Positions 1-7,719 of a stretch of 16,680 nt of DNA are shown one piece after another. The notes under the pieces were generated by a model. It saw only the letters and a program-made list of their open reading frames with translations, did not search any database and was not told the DNA's origin. The DNA comes from UBA1876 sp964515395. Lineage in GTDB: Bacteria; Synergistota; Synergistia; Synergistales; Thermovirgaceae. The stretch's first letter is position 1, and the number at the start of each line of letters is the position of its first letter. Made by a program: the position numbers and the translations under genes. The stretch is from assembly GCA_964515395.1 (NCBI GenBank), contig CAZERC010000029.1:1-16680 (forward strand), in the 5' to 3' direction.

Positions 1-919
1 TCGTCAGGTGGCTCAGGGCGATGGCTCCGGCGATCTCCTCCCGGCTTCTGCCGTCATGCTCGCCCACGATGTAAACGGGCAGGATGGCCGTGATGCCGTG
101 GTTCCCGCTTCCGGCGCTGCTCATGACGGCCAGCGGGGCGCCGCCCATCCGCGCGTCCGAAGCCGCCGCACACCAGGCCTTGACCTTGGCCGGGAGCCCC
201 GCTTCGGTGTTCCAGCTTGCGCCGGCCAGTTCCCGGATCATGGACCCGAAACCCAGACCGATGTCATTGTCGAAGCCGTACTCCGCCACGGCCACATTCA
301 TGAGGGCGCCTTCCATGATATGGTCCACATCATCGGCGTCCATCTCGTCAAGGACGGATACCGTCTGGCGCCAGGACAAGGTCTCGATCTGGCTGGATAC
401 GGGGATATCCCCGGTTTTCGAATTTCCCCTGGATGCGGGGGAACCGGCGGATTCGATGACGGTGCCGTCTTTTTCCACCTGCACGATCCCCGTGTGGGAT
501 CCCTCGATGACGCAGGCCGCCCGCTCGCCTGAAGCCGAGATAACCTCCGACCTGATAAAAACACCGTTCCGCTTCAGGTCCGGCACGATCCGGACCTTTC
601 CCTCGTCGACCATGGCCACAGCCTTTTTGACATGATCCGGCCTGCAGGGTTTCAGCACCTCAAGCCCCAGTGCCGACTCCCCGCAGAGGGCGCCCAGCGC
701 GGCGGCCACGGGGTTTCCCTTGAGACCGTCCGTCCCGGGTATTCCCACGTACATGCCGTTTTTGTAGATGTTCGAACTCACCGTTGCCTCGATGGATTCC
801 ACGTTCCTGTCGGACAGTTCCTCACACGCCCGGGCGACGCTCAACGCGACCGCTCCGGGCTCGGTACAGCCCAAGGCCGGCTTGACTTCCTCCTTCAGAA
901 ACTGCTTCAGCGTGAACAT
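1..919 (-). CDS. cyuA: L-cysteine desulfidase, CyuA/UPF0597 family (3' end cut by window edge)
   Basis: By family, this enzyme breaks L-cysteine into pyruvate, ammonia and sulfide in the cytoplasm using an oxygen-sensitive iron-sulfur cluster; relatives are E. coli YhaM/CyuA and the Methanocaldococcus cysteine desulfidase. The visible 306 codons carry the family hallmarks. GCTEP lies at residues 17-21, with Cys18 the expected cluster ligand. SSNIYKNGMYVGIPGT lies near residues 48-63, and SDARMGG followed by MSSAGSGNHGI lies near the window edge. The family is about 430 residues long, so roughly the last third is missing. The ATG at 919 was chosen because a GGGGGGAT stretch (928-935) precedes it by 8 nt and the conserved N-terminus starts immediately. 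The gene is divergent from the TRAP operon across 189 bp. The family is sometimes annotated as 'serine dehydratase alpha-like', so the substrate is inferred. The family call is secure. Confidence 0.88.
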   Translation of the reverse strand, partial: MFTLKQFLKEEVKPALGCTEPGAVALSVARACEELSDRNVESIEATVSSNIYKNGMYVGIPGTDGLKGNPVAAALGALCGESALGLEVLKPCRPDHVKKAVAMVDEGKVRIVPDLKRNGVFIRSEVISASGERAACVIEGSHTGIVQVEKDGTVIESAGSPASRGNSKTGDIPVSSQIETLSWRQTVSVLDEMDADDVDHIMEGALMNVAVAEYGFDNDIGLGFGSMIRELAGASWNTEAGLPAKVKAWCAAASDARMGGAPLAVMSSAGSGNHGITAILPVYIVGEHDGRSREEIAGAIALSHLT

Positions 920-978
920 CCGCTCCCATCCCCCCGGTGATAATATCGAAGTCGCAATCTGCGGAAAATTTCAAATAG

Positions 979-990
979 GCAGGCACCTGC
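979..990. promoter_or_regulatory. Inverted repeat in the cyuA/dctP divergent region
   Basis: GCAGG and CCTGC form perfect 5-bp arms separated by CA. The repeat lies immediately downstream of the predicted cyuA start site, where a repressor could act. It is short enough to occur by chance, so an operator role is only a suggestion. Confidence 0.25.
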
Positions 991-997
991 TGTTTTG

Positions 998-1006
998 AGT
1001 ATACCA
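998..1006 (-). promoter_or_regulatory. Candidate extended -10 promoter for cyuA
   Basis: Read on the minus strand this is TGGTATACT, an extended -10 element (TGn followed by TATACT, 5 of 6 matches to TATAAT). Seventeen bases upstream, at 1021-1026, lies TTATCG, a poor -35, as is usual for extended -10 promoters. The expected start site is near 991, giving a leader of about 70 nt before the ATG at 919. No comparably convincing plus-strand promoter for dctP was found in 920-1108. Confidence 0.4.
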
Positions 1007-1108
1007 AGAGTCGACCTGATCGATAATCTGTTTCGATACCAGAACCCGGAGGTTGTTGTATCATATGAGGAAAACCGGGTGACCGGAGCAAGAGTGGAGG
1101 GAAGGATA

Positions 1109-2152
1109 ATGAGAAGATCGATCGTCTTGCTGGCAGCTGTTTTTGCGGTGGTGGCGCTCTCGGCCGGCCTGGCGGCCGCCGCGCCCCTGACGGTGAAACT
1201 GGCCTACAACGGACCTCCGGACGCAGAAAGCAACGCCGTCCACGCCTTTGCGGTGAACTTCGCCAAATTCGTCGAGGAAGGCACCGACGGCGCCATAACA
1301 ATGGACTTTTTCCCCGACAGCCAGCTGGGGACGGAGGAGGAGCGCATGGAGCTCCTCATGAAAAGCGGCCTGAACCAGCCCATCATCAACATCGCATCTT
1401 TTGCCGGCATGGCTCCCGTCTTCCCCGAGATCTACGCTTCCGCCGTGCCTTTCATGTTCGACAGTTACGAAGCGGCCCACATCTTCTTCGACAAGAGCCG
1501 TTACTGGAACCGGGCACAGGAGACTTTCCGGGAGAAAACCGGGGCCGTGCTTCTTGAAGCCGTCGAGGAAGGCGGGTTCCTGGCCTTTACCAATTCCAAG
1601 CGGCCCATCCACAGCCCGGAGGATTTCAAGGGGCTGAGGTTCCGGGCCATGGACGAGGGGCAGATCGCCATCTACGAGGCCTTCGGCGCCAGCGGCACGC
1701 CCATTCCCTGGACGGAACTCTACATGGCGCTCAAGACGGGCGTCGTCGACGGCCAGATGAACCCCGCCATGTACATCATCATCGGGAGCCTCTACGAAGT
1801 CCAGGACTACATGACCCTGGCCAACATCCAGTACTCCGACCAGTTTCTGGTGATCAACGGCGACCTCTTCGACTCCCTTACGCCCGAGCAGCAGGAGGTC
1901 GTTGTCGATGCGGCCAAGCGGGCCAACGTCATCAGCCGCCGCGAGGTTGAGGCCGCCGACGCCGAACAGATCGAATTCCTCAAGGAACAGGGCATGGAAG
2001 TCTACGCCCCCACGGAGGAAGAGATGAACCAGTTCCGTGACCAGGGGCAGTCAGCCTTTATCGAGTGGGTCAAGAGCAAGGTCGGCGACGAATGGCTCGA
2101 CCTGGCCCTGGAGTGCGCCGCCAACGCCAACGAGAAGGCCGCGGCCGAGTAG
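1109..2152 (+). CDS. dctP: TRAP transporter periplasmic substrate-binding protein (DctP family)
   Basis: This is the extracytoplasmic solute receptor of a tripartite ATP-independent periplasmic transporter. It binds the ligand, usually a carboxylate or amino acid, and delivers it to the DctQM membrane complex. The 347-residue product starts with a classic signal peptide: RR near the N-terminus, a hydrophobic core at about 5-20 and an Ala-rich cleavage region near 22-26. The family signature follows at about 173-216, with FKGLRFR, a GASGTPIPW loop and ALKTGVVDGQ; Arg177 or Arg179 is the expected ligand-carboxylate contact. The ATG at 1109 has a strong GGAGGGAAGG ribosome site (1096-1105). The frame stays open upstream to a TTG at 995, but those 38 residues would precede the signal peptide and are not used. 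It is the first gene of the dctPQM operon. The ligand cannot be read from the sequence. Confidence 0.95.
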   Translation: MRRSIVLLAAVFAVVALSAGLAAAAPLTVKLAYNGPPDAESNAVHAFAVNFAKFVEEGTDGAITMDFFPDSQLGTEEERMELLMKSGLNQPIINIASFAGMAPVFPEIYASAVPFMFDSYEAAHIFFDKSRYWNRAQETFREKTGAVLLEAVEEGGFLAFTNSKRPIHSPEDFKGLRFRAMDEGQIAIYEAFGASGTPIPWTELYMALKTGVVDGQMNPAMYIIIGSLYEVQDYMTLANIQYSDQFLVINGDLFDSLTPEQQEVVVDAAKRANVISRREVEAADAEQIEFLKEQGMEVYAPTEEEMNQFRDQGQSAFIEWVKSKVGDEWLDLALECAANANEKAAAE

Positions 2153-2167
2153 CCTTTACGTGATCCC

Positions 2168-2638
2168 ATGGACGCCCGCAAAGCGGCTGAACGCCTTGAA
2201 ACCGTAACGGCCGTGGCGGCCTGTTCCCTTCTGGCCGTAAACATCGCCGATATTCTCCTGGGCGTCTTCGCGCGCTACCTCCTCAAGAGTTCCCTTGTCT
2301 GGACCGAGGAGGTGGCGCGCTATACTCTCGTGTGGTTCGTCATGATCGGGGCCTCCTGCGCCTTCCGTCACGGCGACCACATGGCCATCGACTTTCTTGT
2401 CCCCCGGTTCCCTGCCCCCCTCAGGCGCCTTGCCGGCGTGCTCCGCTTTTGCATCGCCCTCTTTGTCCTGGCCTTTCTCATCTGGTACGGCGCCAAAAAC
2501 GTCTCCGGCCTCTGGGAGATGCGGACCATGGCCCTGGGCATCCCCAAGGCGATCGTCCTCATGGCCGTCCCTGTGGGGATGGGACTCCTTCTGGCGCAGC
2601 ACCTGCTGTGGATCCTTTACCGGGAAAGGGAGGAATGA
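2168..2638 (+). CDS. dctQ: TRAP transporter small permease subunit (DctQ family)
   Basis: The small integral membrane subunit of the TRAP transporter pairs with DctM and is needed for uptake driven by an ion gradient. The 156-residue protein shows four hydrophobic helices at about 17-37, 50-66, 88-108 and 127-150. Family motifs WTEEVARY (45-52) and FRHGDHMAIDF (66-76) lie around the second helix. The start is 15 bp after the dctP stop and 3 bp separate its stop from dctM, so the three genes form one operon. No recognisable Shine-Dalgarno precedes the ATG (GCCTTTACGTGATCCC), so translation may depend on coupling to dctP. Length and topology are normal for the family. The family call is secure, the ligand unknown. 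Confidence 0.93.
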   Translation: MDARKAAERLETVTAVAACSLLAVNIADILLGVFARYLLKSSLVWTEEVARYTLVWFVMIGASCAFRHGDHMAIDFLVPRFPAPLRRLAGVLRFCIALFVLAFLIWYGAKNVSGLWEMRTMALGIPKAIVLMAVPVGMGLLLAQHLLWILYREREE

Positions 2639-2641
2639 ACT

Positions 2642-3934
2642 GTGGCCGCCCTGCTGCTGCTTTTTCTGTTCTTCGCCCTCATGCTTATCGGCTCGCCCCT
2701 CTACGTGTCGCTTCTTTTTACAGGCATTGTCGGCATCTTCACCACGGGAGGCGTCGAGCTCCTCAGGGTGGTGCCCCAGCAGTTTTTCGGCGGCATGGAC
2801 GTTTTTTCCCTCATGGCCATCCCCTTTTTCATCATGACGGGCATCATGATGAACAAAAGCGGCCTCACCGACAGGCTCATCGAGCTGAGCCGCCTTCTGG
2901 TCGGGTCCGTCCGGGGCGGCCTGGGCTACGTCAACGTGGTGAGCGGCATTATCCTGGCCGGTGTCAACGGGTCGGCGGCGGCCGACGCCTCGGCCCTCTC
3001 GTCGATTCTGATTCCGGCCATGGTCAAGGAGGGCTTTCCCCGGCCTTACGCGGCTGGGCTCACGGCGGGCAGCTCCCTGATCGGCCCCATCATCCCGCCC
3101 AGCATCTTCATGATCATCTACGCTTCCATGACAAACACGTCCGTTGGAGGACTCTTCGCTGCGGGCATCCTGCCCGGCATTACGCTGGGAGCGGCCTTCA
3201 TGGCGATGAACGCATGGTTCTCCGTCCGGCACAACGTCCCCAAGGCCGACGCCAGGGACGTCCGTTCGAGGGCCAGGCAGATCCTGCTTTCTTCAATACC
3301 ATCCCTCATCGCGCCCTTTATCATCATCGGGGGCATCATCACGGGGGTGGTCACCCCCACCGAATCCGGGGCCCTGGCCGTGGCCTACTGCGCGGCCGCA
3401 GGGTTCTTCTGGACCAGGGAGCTTTCCCTTCGGAGCCTTTGGGACGGCCTGTACGAGACGGTCCGACTGACCAGCGCCATCTTCCTCATCATGGGGGCGG
3501 CCACGGTGGTCGGCTGGTACCTCAAGTGGGAACGGGTGACCTGGCGTCTTTCGGTCCTCATCGAGCAGGCCGGGCTTATCGAGCATCCATGGGCCCTTCT
3601 GATCGTCCTGAGCGGCGTCATCTTCCTCATCGGCATGTTCATGGAAGAAGTGGCGGTACTCACGCTTTTGACGCCCATCTTCGCCCCCCTGGCCATGAAG
3701 GCCGGCGTCGACCCCTTCCACTTCGGCATCGTCATGACCCTGAACGTCACCATCGCCCTCATCACCCCGCCCGTGGGGGCCTGCAACTACATCGTCGCCG
3801 CCGTGGGGAACGTCCCCATCGGCAAGCTCTTCCGCGCTATCTGGCCATTTATTGCCGTGGCTTTGGCGGTGCTTTTGTGCATTATCTCCTTCCCCTGGAT
3901 CACCGTCGCCCTGCCCCGGGCCCTCGGGCTTTGA
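2642..3934 (+). CDS. dctM: TRAP transporter large permease subunit (DctM family)
   Basis: The large membrane subunit forms the translocation path of the TRAP transporter. The 430-residue protein is hydrophobic throughout, with about 12 membrane segments. It carries the DctM hallmarks AGVNGSAAADASAL (106-119), GPIIPPSIFMIIYA (148-161), TPTESGAL (near 239) and ITPPVGACNYIVA (near 373). The GTG at 2642 was chosen because AAAGGGAGGA (2625-2634 region) precedes it by about 8 nt and the first residues match the usual DctM N-terminus. It starts 3 bp after dctQ and closes the operon. A hairpin lies about 30 bp beyond its stop. Length is typical, with no damage seen. Confidence 0.95.
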   Translation: MAALLLLFLFFALMLIGSPLYVSLLFTGIVGIFTTGGVELLRVVPQQFFGGMDVFSLMAIPFFIMTGIMMNKSGLTDRLIELSRLLVGSVRGGLGYVNVVSGIILAGVNGSAAADASALSSILIPAMVKEGFPRPYAAGLTAGSSLIGPIIPPSIFMIIYASMTNTSVGGLFAAGILPGITLGAAFMAMNAWFSVRHNVPKADARDVRSRARQILLSSIPSLIAPFIIIGGIITGVVTPTESGALAVAYCAAAGFFWTRELSLRSLWDGLYETVRLTSAIFLIMGAATVVGWYLKWERVTWRLSVLIEQAGLIEHPWALLIVLSGVIFLIGMFMEEVAVLTLLTPIFAPLAMKAGVDPFHFGIVMTLNVTIALITPPVGACNYIVAAVGNVPIGKLFRAIWPFIAVALAVLLCIISFPWITVALPRALGL

Positions 3935-3957
3935 ATCTTTCCGAAACCCGCTTGTTT

Positions 3958-3992
3958 AAAAAAGGCGGGACCAGGCCGATGCCCGGTCCCGC
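3958..3992 (-). terminator. Rho-independent terminator at the convergent operon ends
   Basis: GCGGGACC (3965-3972) pairs perfectly with GGTCCCGC (3985-3992). An inner GGC/GCC pair continues the stem after one A-C mismatch, and the loop is CGAT. Read on the minus strand the stem is followed by CTTTTTT, a textbook intrinsic terminator 45 nt beyond the M20 peptidase stop. Read on the plus strand, after dctM, the stem is followed only by a loose T-rich stretch (TCCTTTTCCGTCCTTTT), so termination there should be weaker. Confidence 0.85.
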
Positions 3993-4036
3993 AGATCGTC
4001 CTTTTCCGTCCTTTTGCGGCTCTTGTGCCTGGGACC

Positions 4037-5302
4037 TTACAGGTAAAACAACGGCAGGCTCGCCATGACCTTGGCATCCTCCACAAGGTTGTCGATCCTG
4101 GCGTACTCGTCAGCCCGGTGGGCCATCTCATCGAGGGACGCCCACACCACGGCAGGAATCCCGCGTTTCCTGAAAAAGGCAGCGAAGGTACCCCCGCCGA
4201 TACCGCCGACGAAGGCCTCCTTTCCCCGCAGGTCCGAGATTGCGTGTTTCACGGCCTTCACGATGGGCGACTTTGGATCCGTCGGTTCCGGCGCGTCGAG
4301 CCGCTGGGGTGTTTCGAAACTGAACCGGGGAAGTTCGCCTTCCGCGAACTCGTCACGCACCTGTTCGGCCAGATCCCGCGCATCATCCAGGATTTCCTCC
4401 GTCGTGAAACCTGGCAGGATCCTGCAGTCGAAAACCAGTTCGTGCTCGCCGGGAACAATATTGGGTGAACCCGACGGGTTTGAGACCATGGTGGGCTCGA
4501 AGGTGCTCTCCGGGGGTTCGAAGAGGTCGTCCGAAGCGGCGTACTTTTCATGAAGCAGCCTGTCCAGCCGCTGGGCATATTCCAGGGCGATCCTGTGGGC
4601 ATTCATCCCCTTTTGGGGCATGCTGGCGTGCACCTGGCGACCCTCGACCCTGACCTTCAGCCAGAGGATGCTCTTTTCCGCCGTCTCGATGAAGGTCCCC
4701 TCCCCGTCTCCTCCGTCCGGGACGAGGACAAAATCACGCTCCCCGAACAGTTCCGGATGGTTTTCCACGAGCCACCGCAGCCCGTGGGCGCTTCCCGTTT
4801 CCTCGTCGCTGACGAAAGCCAGAACGACGGATCCCTTCGGCCTGATCCCCAGGTTCATCATGGCCCGCACCGCATAAAGAGACGAAACGACGCTCTGGCC
4901 GTTGTCCTCGCTCCCGCGGCCGTAGACCTTCCCGTCCTTGACCAGGGGGCTGAAAGGTTCCGTGACCGTCCATTTCCCGGGGTCCCCCGGCGGAACCACG
5001 TCGAGGTGGGTGAGAATCCAGAGCCTCGGAGCTTCGGGGTCCTCACCTTCATAAAAGGCCAGGATGTTCGGCCTCACACCCTTTTTCGCGCGTTCGTCGG
5101 GGGCGTCATACTGCTCGATCCTGTCGAAAGACCAGCCTTCGAGGATCTCCCTGAGCGCCGCCGCCTTGTCCCATTCGCCTTCATACCCGTAATCCGGGCT
5201 GATGGCCGGGATCATGATCAGCTTCGTCAAGGTCGAGACCATCTCGTCCCTCAGGTTTTCCACTTCGGCACACAGCTTCTTCTGATCCGCCATTTCCGTC
5301 AC
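4037..5302 (-). CDS. M20-family zinc metallopeptidase (DapE/ArgE/dipeptidase-like)
   Basis: This is a cytoplasmic two-metal hydrolase of the M20 family, which cleaves small peptides or N-acylated amino acids. The expected metal and catalytic residues are all present: His99 and Asp101 in THLDVV, Asp133 in GRGSEDNGQ, the base and ligand pair Glu167-Glu168 in SDEETG, Asp196 in VPDGG and a C-terminal His395 in DEMAHRADEY. His225 in VHASMP belongs to the dimerisation domain. The 421-residue length is normal. The GTG start at 5302 overlaps the stop of the PqqD-like gene (GTGA); an ATG at 5293 in the same frame is also possible, with GGGGGTG about 9 nt upstream. It is the last gene of the OPT operon, which suggests that it hydrolyses the imported peptides. 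DapE, ArgE and carboxypeptidase activities cannot be separated from sequence alone. Confidence 0.92.
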   Translation of the reverse strand: MTEMADQKKLCAEVENLRDEMVSTLTKLIMIPAISPDYGYEGEWDKAAALREILEGWSFDRIEQYDAPDERAKKGVRPNILAFYEGEDPEAPRLWILTHLDVVPPGDPGKWTVTEPFSPLVKDGKVYGRGSEDNGQSVVSSLYAVRAMMNLGIRPKGSVVLAFVSDEETGSAHGLRWLVENHPELFGERDFVLVPDGGDGEGTFIETAEKSILWLKVRVEGRQVHASMPQKGMNAHRIALEYAQRLDRLLHEKYAASDDLFEPPESTFEPTMVSNPSGSPNIVPGEHELVFDCRILPGFTTEEILDDARDLAEQVRDEFAEGELPRFSFETPQRLDAPEPTDPKSPIVKAVKHAISDLRGKEAFVGGIGGGTFAAFFRKRGIPAVVWASLDEMAHRADEYARIDNLVEDAKVMASLPLFYL

Positions 5303-5685
5303 ACCCCCGTAACCGTTCTTTCTTCCGGGCTTTTGAGGTCGATCAAATGCCGCCTGCGCAGGTCCATGAGAAAGACCACCAGCCGTTCGTAGAGGGGTTC
5401 CGCCTCTTCGCCGAACCGTTCCCGAAGGCGGTTTCCGATCTCCCTGACGCTGCGCTTTCCGTCACAAAGATTCCACACGAAAGCCCCTTGCCCGTCGAGC
5501 TTCAGCTTCCGGTAACCACCGTGAATCCGCTTCGCAAGGAAGTCGAGGAGGGAGTCCATGGGAATCAGCAGAACCACTCCCCCCTCATCTTCCGAGGTTT
5601 TTACGTCCTCATTCGGTTCCGGCACCAGGTCAAGCCATGCTTCCAGGTTCTCTTTTGCATCCACGAAAGAGTGCTCCCGAGACAC
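5299..5685 (-). CDS. PqqD-like small protein (RiPP-recognition-like fold)
   Basis: The 128-residue protein has a PqqD-type domain at about 36-117. The family signature is KLDGQGAFVWNLCDGKRSV (61-80), followed by REIGNRLRERFG and a C-terminal helix ending in DLRRRHLI. PqqD and relatives are peptide-binding chaperones that hand precursor peptides to radical SAM enzymes, but no radical SAM enzyme or precursor peptide is visible here. Residues 1-35 are acidic and probably disordered. The GTG at 5685 was chosen: AAGAAGG precedes it by 6 nt and it lies one base after the OPT stop. A GTG at 5664 (GGGAG 9 nt upstream) would give 121 residues. An earlier ATG at 5739, inside the OPT gene, adds only Trp/Pro/Arg-rich residues and is unlikely. 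It overlaps the M20 gene by 4 bp. The fold call is good; the role is unknown. Confidence 0.8.
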   Translation of the reverse strand: MSREHSFVDAKENLEAWLDLVPEPNEDVKTSEDEGGVVLLIPMDSLLDFLAKRIHGGYRKLKLDGQGAFVWNLCDGKRSVREIGNRLRERFGEEAEPLYERLVVFLMDLRRRHLIDLKSPEERTVTGV

Positions 5686-5686
5686 A

Positions 5687-7570
5687 TCAGGCCTTCTTCG
5701 TTCCGGTCCTGAAGAGCCAGGCCATGACCGCCACCACAAGCAGGATCCCGAGGATATTGCTGCTGAAGCCTATCGAAGGCACGGCGCCCATGACGATCAG
5801 CGCCGCGAAAATGATCCCCATAAGGGCTTCACCGGCAATGAGCCCGGCGGCACCCAGAGTCCCCGGATCGGTGGGCGAAACTTCAGAACCGCTTCCTTTC
5901 GCCCTGTTCACCAAATATTTCACGAGCCCGCCGAGGAAAATGGGGACACCAAGGCTCAGGGGCAGGTAAATCCCGACAGCCACGGGCATGACGGGCGTCC
6001 TGAAACTCGCCTTCCTCGCCGCCAGATACTCGTCCAGGACGATCAGCACCACGGCGATCCCCGCCCCGATGAAGACCATGGTCCATTCGAGGGTCCCCTC
6101 AAAGACACCCTCGGTGACCTTGGCCATCAAAAAGGCCTGTGGAGCCGCCAGGGCACCTTCTTTCGCCGTTTCCGTCCCGGCGATGCCGTAGGCCTGGATG
6201 AGCAGGTTGAGCACCGGGACCATCACCAGGGCGGAAAAGACTATGCCAACGATTTCAAAGACCTGCTGCCGTTTCGGTGTGGCGCCCACCAGGTAGCCCG
6301 TGGCCAGATCCTGCATGGTGTCGCCCGAAATTGCCGCCGCGGTGCAGATAACGGCCGCCACGAGAATGGTGGCCACCATTCCCTCGGTCCCGACGAGGCC
6401 CAGAGCCTTCAGAAGCAGCGCCGTGAACAAAAGGCTCATGATGGTGATTCCCGAAACGGGGTTGTTCGAGGATCCGACCACACCGGCAAGGTATCCCGCA
6501 ATGGCGCTTCCGAAGAAACCGACCACGAGCATGACCACCGCCAGGACCGCGGCGATCCCCACGGACCCGATGATGTTGGAGTAGAGGAAGAACAGGGGGA
6601 TGATGAACGCCGCAATCAGGATGAGGACTATGTTGATGGGCATGTCCTCCTCCGTTCTTGGAACGGACTTCCCGCTCTGCCTGTGACGGGCGGCGGCAAG
6701 ACCTGCACTGAGCCCGCTGGAAATGGGGCCCCGCAATTTCAACAGGCTGAACAAACCGCCGACGACCATGGCGCCGACGCCCATGTAGCGGATCTTCGAA
6801 CTCCATATCGTCCAGGCCAGATCAAGGGCTCCCATTCCTTCGGGATTCCCGGTCTGTGCCACGTAGAGCGGGATGGCCACGAACCAGGCGATGGCACCCC
6901 CGAGGAAAATCATAAACCCGATATTCAGGCCCACGATATACCCGACGCTGATAAGGGCGACGGACAGGTCGCTCCCGAAGTACAGGATCTTCGACCCCGC
7001 CATCTTCGCCGCCTCCACCGTCCCGGACCACATTCCGGCGTTGCCGAGGAACTTGAATATCCCGCCGAAGATGCCGCCATAGAAAATGGGCCTGGCTTGG
7101 CTGCCTCCCTTGTCTCCGGCGATGAGCACTTCTGCGCAGGCGGTCCCTTCGGGGTAGGGAAGTTTTTCCTCGGAGATGAAGGCCCTCCTGAGGGCGATGG
7201 TGAAAAGGGCCCCCAGCGAGCCGCCCAGAACGGAAATGGTGGTTATGACGCCATAGGGGAATTCCGTGTACTGCCCGAGAACGACCAACGCCGGGAAGGT
7301 GAAAATGACCCCTGCCGCCAGGGATTCACCCGCCGATGCGGCCGTCTGGACCATGTTGTTTTCCAGAATGTTCTTGTCCTTGAAAGCCAGCAGGACGGCC
7401 ATGGAAATGACCGCCGCGGGAATACTGGCCGAAACGGTCATACCGGCGTACATTCCCAGATACGCGTTTGCACCACCCATGATGATGGCCAGAAGGATAC
7501 CGATAATAAAAGCCTTGACGGTATATTCCGGCATCGACTTTTCCGCTGGAACGTAGGGTTTCGAATTCAT
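5687..7570 (-). CDS. OPT-family oligopeptide transporter
   Basis: This inner-membrane secondary transporter belongs to the prokaryotic branch of the OPT family, whose members move oligopeptides or metal chelates with protons. The 627-residue protein has many hydrophobic helices (roughly 14-16). It shows GANAYLGMYAGMTVSASIP (33-51), NNMVQTAASAGESLAAG (71-87), LPYPEGTACAEVL (137-149) and ISGDTMQDLATGYLVGATP near 413-432, all typical of this branch. The ATG at 7570 was chosen because AAGGAGG (7578-7584) lies 7 nt upstream. The frame is open 21 codons further, to 7633, but that stretch covers the leader hairpin and does not look like protein. It is first in an operon with a PqqD-like protein and an M20 peptidase, and the peptidase favours a peptide substrate over a metal chelate. 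Confidence 0.93.
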   Translation of the reverse strand: MNSKPYVPAEKSMPEYTVKAFIIGILLAIIMGGANAYLGMYAGMTVSASIPAAVISMAVLLAFKDKNILENNMVQTAASAGESLAAGVIFTFPALVVLGQYTEFPYGVITTISVLGGSLGALFTIALRRAFISEEKLPYPEGTACAEVLIAGDKGGSQARPIFYGGIFGGIFKFLGNAGMWSGTVEAAKMAGSKILYFGSDLSVALISVGYIVGLNIGFMIFLGGAIAWFVAIPLYVAQTGNPEGMGALDLAWTIWSSKIRYMGVGAMVVGGLFSLLKLRGPISSGLSAGLAAARHRQSGKSVPRTEEDMPINIVLILIAAFIIPLFFLYSNIIGSVGIAAVLAVVMLVVGFFGSAIAGYLAGVVGSSNNPVSGITIMSLLFTALLLKALGLVGTEGMVATILVAAVICTAAAISGDTMQDLATGYLVGATPKRQQVFEIVGIVFSALVMVPVLNLLIQAYGIAGTETAKEGALAAPQAFLMAKVTEGVFEGTLEWTMVFIGAGIAVVLIVLDEYLAARKASFRTPVMPVAVGIYLPLSLGVPIFLGGLVKYLVNRAKGSGSEVSPTDPGTLGAAGLIAGEALMGIIFAALIVMGAVPSIGFSSNILGILLVVAVMAWLFRTGTKKA

Positions 7571-7577
7571 GATACCG

Positions 7578-7584
7578 CCTCCTT
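7578..7584 (-). promoter_or_regulatory. Strong Shine-Dalgarno of the OPT gene
   Basis: Minus-strand AAGGAGG lies 7 nt before the ATG at 7570. It fixes the start there rather than at the upstream in-frame ATG at 7633. Confidence 0.85.
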
Positions 7585-7596
7585 GAATAGTTATGC

Positions 7597-7626
7597 CGAC
7601 CCGGCAAGCCGGCCTGCCGGATGTCG
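7597..7626 (-). promoter_or_regulatory. GC-rich leader hairpin before the OPT operon
   Basis: On the minus strand CGAC pairs with GTCG, and after a 2-nt AT bulge CCGGCA pairs with TGCCGG, giving a 10-bp stem with an 8-nt loop GGCCGGCT. The loop contains the self-complementary GCCGGC, so two RNAs could pair loop to loop. No U-run follows, so it is not a terminator. It ends about 12 nt before the Shine-Dalgarno, so it could affect translation or RNA stability. Function is inferred. Confidence 0.5.
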
Positions 7627-7706
7627 TGTTCAAAAATTCACATTTTCAAATCTTAACATTCATGCTGTGCAAAACCCCCGAAACACCACACTTTCCTTGG
7701 TCGGTC

Positions 7707-7719
7707 ACACTTCTAGTGT
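7707..7719. promoter_or_regulatory. Palindrome over the start site of the OPT operon (candidate operator)
   Basis: ACACT and AGTGT are perfect 5-bp arms around TCT. The site overlaps the -10 box (7718-7723) and the expected transcription start near 7711. That position would let a bound regulator block RNA polymerase. No regulator gene lies in the window. Confidence 0.4.

Noticed and set aside
1022..1027. GATAAT as a plus-strand -10 for dctP
   Set aside because: The only TTGA-like hexamer upstream (995-1000) is 21 bp away, and nothing at 16-18 bp resembles a -35.
995..1108. N-terminal extension of dctP from a TTG
   Set aside because: It would place 38 residues before a perfect signal peptide, and the ATG at 1109 has a strong ribosome site.
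2156..3232. A 358-codon minus-strand open frame under dctQM
   Set aside because: A charged, repetitive antisense translation with no recognisable motif and no convincing start context.
3997..4015. Tandem CGTCCTTTT repeat downstream of the terminator
   Set aside because: Two short copies in non-coding sequence between convergent genes. At most it supplies weak T-runs for plus-strand termination.
2332..4068. A 578-codon plus-strand open frame overlapping dctQ and dctM in another frame
   Set aside because: The product is Arg/His/Pro/Gly-rich with no family features, while the overlapped frames encode textbook DctQ and DctM.
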